NCBI GenBank assembly: GCA_003133205.1 | Contig: PKWK01000246.1 | Coordinates: 300-20,138 of the forward strand | Length of the DNA stretch: 19,839 nt | From: Granulicella sp. | GTDB lineage: Bacteria; Acidobacteriota; Terriglobia; Terriglobales; Acidobacteriaceae | Reading direction: 5' to 3' | Shown here: piece after piece, positions 7,198 through 13,410 of the stretch | Layout of the letters: the number at the start of each line of letters is the position of its first letter | Position numbering within the stretch: the first letter of the stretch is position 1 | Position numbers and translations under genes: made by a program | Notes under the pieces: generated by a model | What the model was told of the DNA's origin: nothing | The model's input: the letters and a program-made list of their open reading frames with translations, nothing else | The model's database searches: none

Positions 7198-7237
7198 GCG
7201 GGCCATCGACGGCCTCACGCTAACAGTTGCCCCGTGA
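7190..7237 (+). pseudogene. nfeD 3'-end fragment, copy 2
   Basis: Sixteen codons including the stop encode VTVRAIDGLTLTVAP again. It differs from copy 1 at ten codons, every one synonymous (for example GTT/GTG, CGC/CGG, GAT/GAC, CTC/CTA, CCA/CCG, TAA/TGA). No gene body precedes it. It is the last repeat-associated piece before the lower-GC region. Confidence 0.85.
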
Positions 7238-7473
7238 AAATCAAGCTGCTGAGATTTATGCGAGTAGAGGTAGATGAACACTGGCCGAGTTTTGAGGAGT
7301 AATCGGCGATTGTGAATACATTGGCGATTTTGCGCCAACCGAGATCCCATACTCGGAAGCGAGGATTGGGTTCGTGCCATCGCGAGCCCCGAAACGGGAA
7401 GGTATCATTCATCCAGGACTCCTGGTAGGAGCGCATTTTATATCAGAGTTCAGAAAGGCTAGGATACTTTCAA

Positions 7474-8202
7474 GTGGCGAAGGATTCGCACATCGATTTC
7501 TCGGCAATTGATGGCAAGCTACTGGATGGTTTGGATTACTGCCGCAAAGTGTACGACCTTTTCGACCATATAAGGCGAGAACCGGAAGGAAAGAGCCGAC
7601 TAAGACTGCGCCAATCGAAAACCGACAAGCGCCTAGTTGAAGAGCTGCTACCCTTGGCTCGCTACATCCAAGTGCGCTATCAAGCGGGGAGACGGATCAA
7701 GGTTCGATGGTTGAGCGGGTCCCAACCGTACGATGCCGTTCTCTGGTCCTCTGGCTCGCTCGTTGAGCACGGAGACGCGCCGAGGAGAGTATTCGTAGAG
7801 ATCACCAGGTCCGTTCATCGAAATGATTCTGATAGCCGTCGACTGCTGGATCAACGGGGCGGCTCCTTCGGGGTACGAGGAATCCATCGAGAAGGAGAAA
7901 CCATCGTCTCCAAACCATATGTGTTCAGTGGGGGTGAGAACGCGAAGGATATGGCTGAACTGATTCTTGCAAGCCTCAACCTAAAAGCCAATAAAGCGTA
8001 CCCTCCTTCGACAGTGTTGGTTGTGGATTGTGTGCCAACCTGCTCCCTCTTGCTCGAAGACGAATGGAAAGATGCAATAGAACAGGTTAGCCTTGCGAGG
8101 CCGAGTATTCCTTTCCGTGAGGTATTTCTCTTAGACATGCATATGGCTCACACCGCGACGCTCCATGGCGATCGACAACGGTCACCGCGACGTAAGAGGT
8201 AA
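7474..8202 (+). CDS. Unrecognised protein, possible nuclease-like fold
   Basis: A 242-residue protein starting with GTG at 7474; AGGA lies upstream at acceptable distance. I do not recognise the family. A central stretch has PYDAVLW and then, after about 20 residues, VFVEITRSVHRNDSDSRRLL. A strand with Asp followed by a strand with Glu-x-Thr resembles the D...ExK-type core of PD-(D/E)XK-like proteins, but the lysine is absent and the match is weak. A later hydrophobic strand, STVLVVDC, is followed by a helical region. There is no signal peptide or membrane segment, and the C-terminus is basic. Base composition is visibly less GC-rich than in flanking genes. The next gene begins 21 bases downstream, indicating an operon. 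Confidence 0.6.
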   Translation: MAKDSHIDFSAIDGKLLDGLDYCRKVYDLFDHIRREPEGKSRLRLRQSKTDKRLVEELLPLARYIQVRYQAGRRIKVRWLSGSQPYDAVLWSSGSLVEHGDAPRRVFVEITRSVHRNDSDSRRLLDQRGGSFGVRGIHREGETIVSKPYVFSGGENAKDMAELILASLNLKANKAYPPSTVLVVDCVPTCSLLLEDEWKDAIEQVSLARPSIPFREVFLLDMHMAHTATLHGDRQRSPRRKR

Positions 8203-8223
8203 TTTCGAATTGAGGTAGCCCAT

Positions 8224-8607
8224 ATGGGGTTCGGCCAGATACTGATGCCCATTCGTGCTTGGTGGTTCTTACGAATCGCGAGGAACGCAACAATTCCACC
8301 CGACGTTGGGCGCTATCTGATGGCTCTCAGGGACCGTAATTTGTTGGCAATTGAGGAGCTCGAGCGAAAACGTCACTCAATTATTGACGATGGAGCTGCC
8401 GACGGAAAAACGATCTCAACAGAAGCCGTGTTAAAGCACGTGCTGGAAAGAAAGACGACCTACGATGGCCCCAATCGAGAAGAGTATGTTTCTGAGATAG
8501 ACCGCTTTGCCAAAGAATTTCGGGAGAAACATGGCGCTCAGATCCCGGTCGATCAAGCCTACGCTATGTTCAAAGAACTAGAGGATCGATTTGGTCGGGT
8601 CGAGTAG
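8224..8607 (+). CDS. Hypothetical protein, second gene of low-GC pair
   Basis: A 127-residue protein starting with ATG at 8224, with GAGGT about 9 bases upstream. The first 30 residues are mixed hydrophobic/basic (MGFGQILMPIRAWWFLRIAR), and the rest is strongly helical and charged (LLAIEELERKRHSI, EYVSEIDRFAKEFREKHG, YAMFKELEDRFGRVE). No known domain is recognised. It follows the 242-residue gene by 21 bases and shares its lower GC content, so the two probably work together. The helical make-up would suit an adaptor, but this is only a guess. Confidence 0.58.
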   Translation: MGFGQILMPIRAWWFLRIARNATIPPDVGRYLMALRDRNLLAIEELERKRHSIIDDGAADGKTISTEAVLKHVLERKTTYDGPNREEYVSEIDRFAKEFREKHGAQIPVDQAYAMFKELEDRFGRVE

Positions 8608-8626
8608 GTGAAACGCTGCCGGGTGC

Positions 8627-8662
8627 GGGTGCCCCATTCATGACAGTCTCATTGTCATGAGT
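8627..8662. repeat. Palindromic repeat (TCATGACA arms)
   Basis: ATTCATGACA (8636-8645) pairs with TGTCATGAGT (8653-8662) with one wobble, around the 7-base loop GTCTCAT. The left flank GGGTGCCCC is the same as that of the hairpin at 941-985, but the arm sequence differs, with the change made on both sides. Confidence 0.75.
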
Positions 8663-8747
8663 TCGCAGCCACTACCGTTTGCGGAGAACCGTACCCACTT
8701 TCTCCACAGAACCCCCTTGACACCAGGGCGTATAATTAACCCAGGTA

Positions 8748-8781
8748 GAGACAGAATCCGCCAGCCTCAGGCTTGTGTCTC
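8748..8781. repeat. Nested hairpin GAGACA...AGCC-TCA-GGCT...TGTCTC
   Basis: The outer stem GAGACA (8748-8753) pairs with TGTCTC (8776-8781), and the inner stem AGCC (8763-8766) pairs with GGCT (8770-8773) around TCA. The unpaired bases between the stems are asymmetric. It may be part of a structured RNA on the minus strand downstream of rimO. Confidence 0.5.
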
Positions 8782-8811
8782 CCAAAGCTCCAAAGAAACC
8801 ATAACTCCAGC

Positions 8812-8859
8812 GTTTTGAATATCTTGCAATCTATCTCCTTTGTTTTCAATATCTTGCAA
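8812..8859. repeat. Two 18-base direct repeats, 30 bases apart
   Basis: GTTTTGAATATCTTGCAA (8812-8829) and GTTTTCAATATCTTGCAA (8842-8859) differ at one base, with starts 30 bases apart. On the minus strand the unit reads TTGCAAGATATT and the first unit is followed by AAAGGAG. Confidence 0.85.
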
Positions 8860-8948
8860 ATTCAGCAGCCGGTAAGTGGTTTGTTTGGAAGATTATGCAC
8901 GAATCGATACCCGGGGGAGGGGGTCCATGCATGACAACCGGCTGTCAG

Positions 8949-10538
8949 CTACTCGATGATCCGCGCCACCACATCGTAGTCGTGCGACTCGGTAATCTCA
9001 GCGCGGTAGAACGTGCCGGGGACGAGCGTCTCGTGCGGGCCGAAGTCGTTGATCAACACCTTGCCGTCGATCTCCGGAGCATGCAGCGCAGTGCGTCCCT
9101 GCCACAGGAGTTCTGTCTCGTCGCTCTCACCCTCGACCAGCAGGTCGACTTCCCTGCCCACCCACTCAGCCTTGGCCTTCTTGCTGATTTTCTGCTGCAG
9201 CTTCATCAGCCTGCGACGCCGCGCCTCGATCGTCCGCTTCGGAACCTTCAGCGCCGCGTCCAATTCGAAGGCCGCTGCGCCGTCCTCATCCGAATACGAA
9301 AACACGCCGAGCCAGTCGATCTTCGCCGCAGCAATGAACGCCTCAAGCTGCTTGAAGTCCTCATCCGTCTCGCCCGGGAATCCCACGATGAAGCTCGTCC
9401 GCAGCACAATCCCCGGCACCGTAGCCCGCGCCTTCTCAATCAGCCGCAAAAATACCTCAGGCGTCCCGCCGCGCTTCATCCGTTTCAACACGCTTGGGCT
9501 GGCATGCTGCAGCGGCACATCGAGATACTTCGCAATATTGTCATGCCGCGCAATCGTCTCCAGCAGCCGCATCGTCACCTTGTTCGGATACGCATACAAG
9601 AACCGCAGCCACTTCAGCCCAGGCAGCACCGCCAGCGATTCGAGCAGCGTGCTCAATCCATCCTTCAGCCCCAGGTCCTCGCCATAGCAAGTCGTATCCT
9701 GCCCAATCAGCGTGATCTCGCGCACACCCTGCGCGATCAGATTCTCCGCCTCGGCCACGATCGATTCCAGCCTCCGCGAGCGAAACTTGCCGCGCAGTTG
9801 CGGAATGATGCAGAAGCTGCACGGATGATCGCAACCCTCCGCGATCTTGATGTACGCCGACGACTTTGGCGTGGTCAGAATCCGCGGCGTAAACTCGCTA
9901 TACAGATACTCCGGCAGCGCGGCCGTCGCCCCATCCCAGTGCTCACGCGAAAATCTCCCTTGCCGCTCGCGCAGATCGCCCTCAGGCCGGAACGTTGGCG
10001 CAAGTTGCGGAGCAACCTCAGCCGAATCCAGCGGCAGGCTATGCTGATGCACCGCGCTCGGCGCTCGGCTCACCAAAATATTGAACGGCGATGTACTCTC
10101 TACCGGCGCAGCCGGCGCACTCAGCCCAGCCGCCTCAAGGATCGCCTCCAACTCGCCCGTGCCAACCACCGCATCGACCTCGGGAATATTCCTGCGAATC
10201 TCATCGCGATAGCGCTCCACCAGGCATCCGGCAACGATCAACCGCCGAGCCTTCCCCCCATTCGCGACCTTGTGCTGCACCATCTCCAGGATGGTGTTCA
10301 CCGACTCCTGCTTGGCCGAGTCGATAAAGCTGCACGTGTTCACCACCAGGATCTCGGCGTCCTCGGCGCGCGCGGTCAACTCGCCGCCTGCGCGGTCGAG
10401 CAGCCCCATCATCACCTCGGAGTCGACCAGGTTTTTGGGGCAGCCCAGCGACACAAAGCCGATCGTCGGCCGCGCGGACCGCGTCTGCGAAGGAACTATC
10501 GGAGATTCAAGAGGCAGATCGAGGACGGAAGGAGCCAC
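8949..10538 (-). CDS. rimO: Ribosomal protein S12 methylthiotransferase RimO
   Basis: RimO is a radical-SAM iron-sulfur enzyme that adds a methylthio group to an aspartate of ribosomal protein S12. The N-terminal methylthiotransferase domain shows Cys33 (SLGCPKN), Cys69 (NTCSF) and Cys105 (VAGCLVERY), which bind the auxiliary [4Fe-4S] cluster. The radical-SAM motif CDHPCSFC gives Cys236, Cys240 and Cys243. IGQDTTCYG and a C-terminal TRAM domain (residues about 460-529) complete the protein. At 529 residues it is about 80-90 longer than typical RimO; the extra length lies mainly at residues 140-220, just before the radical-SAM motif. The GTG start at 10538 gives the expected N-terminus, with GGGAG unusually close. 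The DUF948-like gene ends 28 bases upstream, so co-transcription is likely. Confidence 0.95.
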   Translation of the reverse strand: MAPSVLDLPLESPIVPSQTRSARPTIGFVSLGCPKNLVDSEVMMGLLDRAGGELTARAEDAEILVVNTCSFIDSAKQESVNTILEMVQHKVANGGKARRLIVAGCLVERYRDEIRRNIPEVDAVVGTGELEAILEAAGLSAPAAPVESTSPFNILVSRAPSAVHQHSLPLDSAEVAPQLAPTFRPEGDLRERQGRFSREHWDGATAALPEYLYSEFTPRILTTPKSSAYIKIAEGCDHPCSFCIIPQLRGKFRSRRLESIVAEAENLIAQGVREITLIGQDTTCYGEDLGLKDGLSTLLESLAVLPGLKWLRFLYAYPNKVTMRLLETIARHDNIAKYLDVPLQHASPSVLKRMKRGGTPEVFLRLIEKARATVPGIVLRTSFIVGFPGETDEDFKQLEAFIAAAKIDWLGVFSYSDEDGAAAFELDAALKVPKRTIEARRRRLMKLQQKISKKAKAEWVGREVDLLVEGESDETELLWQGRTALHAPEIDGKVLINDFGPHETLVPGTFYRAEITESHDYDVVARIIE

Positions 10539-10566
10539 ACTCCCATTTTAGCAGCCGTCCGGCCGT

Positions 10567-11151
10567 TTACCGGTCAGCGGAGCGTGTTCCGGCCTTCGAC
10601 TTGATCTTCGCGAGCAAACCCTCGACCAGAGCCTTAGCCTGGCTCACCATCACTGCAATCTTCTGCGCCGGCACACGGATCCCGTTGCCGATCGCCTCAG
10701 CCACCTCGGCCGTCGTGGTCAGAGCCGCGGTCACCATCCCGTCGACGCGCGCCACCTGCCGCTGCGTGCGCATGTTGACGTCGGCAATCGTGCTGTCGAA
10801 CTGCGCCACCGCCGAGCGAGCCGCCTTGCTCGTCTCCGCCAGCGTGTCGCTTGCGCTCACCAGGTTATCGGTAATGTGCTTCACCTTCGGAGCCGAATCA
10901 TGCAGCAGCGCCTGGCTGGTCTTGCTGATATCCGTGGCCACGTCGATCAGCGGAAGCACCTTCCCCTTCAGTTCCTCCACCGTCGCGTTCATGCCTTTAA
11001 CCGCCTTCGCAGCCGTCACAGCAACCACGATCATTGCAATCGCCATCACCGACATGGCCACCGCGACCAACCCGATGAAGATCATGATCAAGTGATTGGT
11101 ACTAGCCAGATCCGCTCCCTGCAGCCACATCGCCAAACCTATCGTTCCCAT
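10567..11151 (-). CDS. DUF948-like single-span membrane protein
   Basis: About 194 residues. One N-terminal membrane segment (IMIFIGLVAVAMSVMAIAMI, about residues 22-42) is followed by a long helical, coiled-coil-like region with heptad-style spacing (VKGMNATVEELKGKVLPLI, VKHITDNLVSASDTLAETS), then a basic tail. This matches DUF948, the domain of general-stress proteins that resembles part of a chemoreceptor signalling helix but has no known signalling role. The ATG at 11151 has AAAGG 5 bases upstream; the longer frame to 11259 has an Arg-rich artificial-looking start. It lies between ytxH-like and rimO genes in one orientation; YtxH and DUF948 proteins often neighbour each other. Confidence 0.75.
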   Translation of the reverse strand: MGTIGLAMWLQGADLASTNHLIMIFIGLVAVAMSVMAIAMIVVAVTAAKAVKGMNATVEELKGKVLPLIDVATDISKTSQALLHDSAPKVKHITDNLVSASDTLAETSKAARSAVAQFDSTIADVNMRTQRQVARVDGMVTAALTTTAEVAEAIGNGIRVPAQKIAVMVSQAKALVEGLLAKIKSKAGTRSADR

Positions 11152-11269
11152 TGAAACCTTTCTCCGCTTCGTTCGGGTAACCACCCGGCACAGTTTCGTC
11201 TTCCGGGCATTACGGAGGCGACGCCCGCTATGGACGCCGCCTCGTCGTGCCCAATGCATTCAGTTCAGG

Positions 11270-11713
11270 CTAGACCGGTGGCTCCACCGTGGTATTCACA
11301 TAGGCTTCCTTGGCAGCGTCGACAGCGGCCCCAACCTTGGCCTGCTGCTCGGTGGCAATGCCCTTGCCCTTATCCACGTACTGCGTCCACTGGGTGCGGC
11401 CCTTCTCGTAGTACTCGCGGCCCTTGTCGACCGAGTCCTTCGCCTGCCGCTTACCTTCCTCGACCAGTTCGGCAGCCTTCTGCTTACCCTGCTCGACGTA
11501 CTGCTTGCCGACCTCAACGTACTCGCTCGCCTTCTGTTTCCCCTGCTCAACGAGTTCGGCGGCCTTCTCTTTCGCCTCACGCGCACTGTTTGCGATGTCT
11601 TCGCGCGTCTCTTTGCCTGCCTTCGGCGCGTACAACACTCCAACTAGAGTGCCGATCCCAAGTCCAGCCAGGAACCATCCCAGCCCGCTCGTTCCGCCTT
11701 CATTCTGTGCCAT
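11270..11713 (-). CDS. YtxH domain-containing protein
   Basis: A 147-residue protein with a glycine-rich membrane segment near the N-terminus (LGWFLAGLGIGTLVGVLYAP, about residues 10-29) and the following APKAGKETRE typical of YtxH, a family of small general-stress-associated proteins of unknown mechanism. From about residue 45 there are amphipathic repeats based on the pattern (A/Y)xxLVEQGKQK, for example KAAELVEQGKQKASEYVEVG, with repeated V-E/D-x-G-K. This suggests a long amphipathic helix that lies along a membrane. The ATG at 11713 is preceded by AGGAG at 6-7 bases. A 17-base palindrome lies 29 bases upstream. Confidence 0.82.
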   Translation of the reverse strand: MAQNEGGTSGLGWFLAGLGIGTLVGVLYAPKAGKETREDIANSAREAKEKAAELVEQGKQKASEYVEVGKQYVEQGKQKAAELVEEGKRQAKDSVDKGREYYEKGRTQWTQYVDKGKGIATEQQAKVGAAVDAAKEAYVNTTVEPPV

Positions 11714-12092
11714 CTTTTTCTCCTGTCCAACCATCTGGTTTGGCGAATGCGATTCGCCCTTCGCTGATGCGAATTCTTCCGTAAATGTAACCACCGCGAC
11801 CGCGAATCCCGTCTGTTATTCCCGGCAGCGTAATGGCCCTCGTGTCCTCAGTCCCTTTGGATGGATGCCGTGCGTGCAGCTTAGGTTGCGCAAAACAGAA
11901 GCATCGCGGCCCCCGATCCCTCGGGAAGCTAAACAATAACACCTTCCGGATCATTTTTACTGGGAATACGTCAAATAGAGAGCACAGGCAGGGGGCGTTC
12001 GGTTATCGATTCCACCCGCAAATTGCATCTAATCCCCCGCGTTTACCCGAGTAGTATTTATGCATTGAACACCACCGATCGAAGGGGAACAC
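11714..12092. other. Divergent intergenic region between ytxH-like and BON genes
   Basis: The 379 bases between divergent genes must contain both promoters. I see a perfect inverted repeat at 11742-11758 near the ytxH-like start and AT-richer sequence at 11925-12070 ahead of the BON lipoprotein. No promoter with both hexamers close to consensus is evident, and no coding frame with a convincing start is seen. Confidence 0.6.
11742..11758. promoter_or_regulatory. Inverted repeat GGCGAAT-GCG-ATTCGCC upstream of ytxH-like gene
   Basis: A 7-bp perfect inverted repeat with a 3-base spacer lies 29 bases before the ytxH-like ATG, in its probable 5' leader. It could be an operator or an RNA hairpin. 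A related GAATTCGCATCAGCGAAG is found just upstream on the same strand. Confidence 0.4.
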
Positions 12093-13205
12093 ATGAACGC
12101 TGACAAGACCTTTTCCGCCGCGAGAATCGCAATCGTTTCGCTCTCGTTCGCAATGGCTCTCGCCGGGTGCAAAGGCACCGCCCCGGCCACCGACGACGCC
12201 AGCCTGAACACGCAGGTACAGGCCCGCCTCTTTGCGGATCAGAACCTCAGCGGGCAGTCCATCCAGGCATCGGTCGCCAACGGCGTCGTCACCCTGAACG
12301 GCAGCGTCACCAGCGACACGGCGCGCACCATCGCGAGCGGCGATGCGGCCCAGGTCGCCGGGGTCAAAACGGTGGTCAACAACCTGGTAGTAGCAGCCTC
12401 CTCACCGGCGCCCGCCTCCGCCTCCCTGGCCGCGCCGGCGCCCGCGCCCGGTCGCCCCGAGAAGGCAACCAAGCCATCCGCGTCGACCCCGCAACACTCT
12501 TCACCCCAGACGGCCCCCATCGTGCGCAATACCCCAGCGCCGCAGCCGACGCCGCAGCAAAACCCGGCCCCCGCCCCAGTCCAGGCGCAGCTTCCACCGC
12601 CGCCTCCACCGCCGCCGCCCGCGCCAGTCGAGCACAACATCACCCTGCCCGCCGGCACAGCGATTCCGGTGCGCATCACCCAGACTCTCGATAGCGCGAC
12701 CACGCAAACCGGTGACAAATTCACCGGCGCGGTTGCGTCAGACATCATCGAGGACGGCATGGTCATCCTGGCCCAGGGAACCCCAGTCACCGGCCGTGTC
12801 GACGAGGCGCATGACGCCGCGCACTACAAAGGCAGTGCATCGCTCACCCTCTCGCTCACCTCGATCAGCCGCAAGGGCGAGCACATCCAGGTGGCAACCG
12901 AGGCCTACACCAAGGAGGGCGAGGGACGCGGCAAGAACACCGCTGAAAAAGTTGGCGGGGGCGCTGCCGTGGGCGCCATTCTCGGCGGCATCCTGGGCGG
13001 CGGCAAGGGCGCGGCGATCGGAGCCGCGGCCGGCGGAGGCGTCGGCGCGGGCGCGAACACCGTGACCCGCGGCAAGCAAGTCCAGATCCCATCGGAGACC
13101 GTCGTACGCTTCAAGCTCTCCGACCCAATCATCGTTCACGTAACCACCGGCGGGGGCTCGTCCGGAAACTCCGGCCCAACCCTCGAGCACCACAACGACC
13201 AATAA
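12093..13205 (+). CDS. BON-domain lipoprotein with proline-rich linker and glycine zipper
   Basis: A 370-residue lipoprotein. A signal sequence ends in the lipobox LAGC (Cys26), followed by a BON domain at about residues 38-100 (IQASVANGVVTLNGSVTSD, GVKTVVNNLVV). BON domains are thought to bind phospholipid and occur in outer-membrane stress proteins such as OsmY. A Pro/Ala-rich linker follows (100-188, ending in nine prolines), then a beta-rich C-terminal domain (NITLPAGTAIPVRITQTLDS) with an embedded glycine zipper (about 286-320, GGGAAVGAILGGILGGG) and VPSETVVRFKL-like ending. The ATG has AAGGGGA about 6 bases upstream. The linker length would suit spanning peptidoglycan; this is inference. 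Confidence 0.82.
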   Translation: MNADKTFSAARIAIVSLSFAMALAGCKGTAPATDDASLNTQVQARLFADQNLSGQSIQASVANGVVTLNGSVTSDTARTIASGDAAQVAGVKTVVNNLVVAASSPAPASASLAAPAPAPGRPEKATKPSASTPQHSSPQTAPIVRNTPAPQPTPQQNPAPAPVQAQLPPPPPPPPPAPVEHNITLPAGTAIPVRITQTLDSATTQTGDKFTGAVASDIIEDGMVILAQGTPVTGRVDEAHDAAHYKGSASLTLSLTSISRKGEHIQVATEAYTKEGEGRGKNTAEKVGGGAAVGAILGGILGGGKGAAIGAAAGGGVGAGANTVTRGKQVQIPSETVVRFKLSDPIIVHVTTGGGSSGNSGPTLEHHNDQ

Positions 13206-13243
13206 ACCTCGGCCCAGACGACACCCATCAGCGCCGATCCAGC

Positions 13244-13265
13244 TTCGGCTCTCACAGCAGCCGAA
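13244..13265 (+). terminator. Weak hairpin after the BON gene
   Basis: TTCGGCT (13244-13250) pairs with AGCCGAA (13259-13265) around an 8-base loop, 39 bases after the BON stop. No T-tract follows, so intrinsic termination is uncertain. Confidence 0.3.
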
Positions 13266-13274
13266 TCACAATTC

Positions 13275-13304
13275 GCTTACACCTGTAACCCTGTTGATGT
13301 AAGC
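13275..13304. promoter_or_regulatory. Repeated TGTAA half-sites ahead of GH57 gene
   Basis: GCTTACA (13275-13281) is the inverted complement of TGTAAGC (13298-13304), and TTACA-CC-TGTAA forms a second, shorter palindrome at 13277-13288. Three TGTAA half-sites within 30 bases suggest a regulator-binding region. The factor is unknown. Confidence 0.35.
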
Positions 13305-13410
13305 TACGGGCAAAGCTTAGCGGCCCCTCCATATTTTGGAGCCTTGGCGCACCCCCTGGCCCGGGCAACTCCTCCACTCCTTCCAGCACCTAACCGCGTG
13401 ATCCACCCGC

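Larger units (their letters stand above)
6661..7473. other. Gene-free repeat-rich junction downstream of nfeD
   Basis: About 800 bases without a convincing gene. The stretch holds TTCA- and TTTA-loop hairpins, two copies of the GCAAAGG-type palindromic repeat, an exact 83-bp direct repeat, two nfeD 3'-end fragments, and a GAA-loop hairpin. After 7237 the sequence becomes less GC-rich and non-repetitive up to the unknown gene at 7474. Confidence 0.8.
8608..8948. other. Gene-free region with structured repeats downstream of rimO
   Basis: The 341 bases between the unknown gene pair and the rimO stop contain a TCATGACA-arm hairpin, a TATAAT at 8731-8736, a GAGACA/TGTCTC nested hairpin and two copies of an 18-base sequence. 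No protein gene of normal size is seen on either strand apart from frames that overlap rimO. Confidence 0.75.

Noticed and set aside
6661..7473. Insertion sequence or transposase remnant
   Set aside because: No frame resembles a transposase, and no terminal inverted repeats bounding a larger unit were found. The region is made of short repeats and nfeD ends.
8717..8736. TTGACA followed by TATAAT as a standard sigma-70 promoter
   Set aside because: The gap between the hexamers is only 8 bases, far below the usual 16-18, so they cannot work as a pair.
8812..8859. CRISPR-like pair of direct repeats
   Set aside because: Only two units with a 12-base gap are present, there is no array, and no cas gene is visible.
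8895..10604. A 569-codon open frame on the plus strand opposite rimO
   Set aside because: Its translation is Arg/Leu/His-rich without domain features, and the opposite strand encodes an unmistakable RimO with all six cluster cysteines. It is a high-GC shadow frame.
12239..12790. A 183-codon minus-strand frame opposite the BON gene
   Set aside because: Its poly-Gly content is the antisense of the proline-rich linker; no independent evidence of coding.
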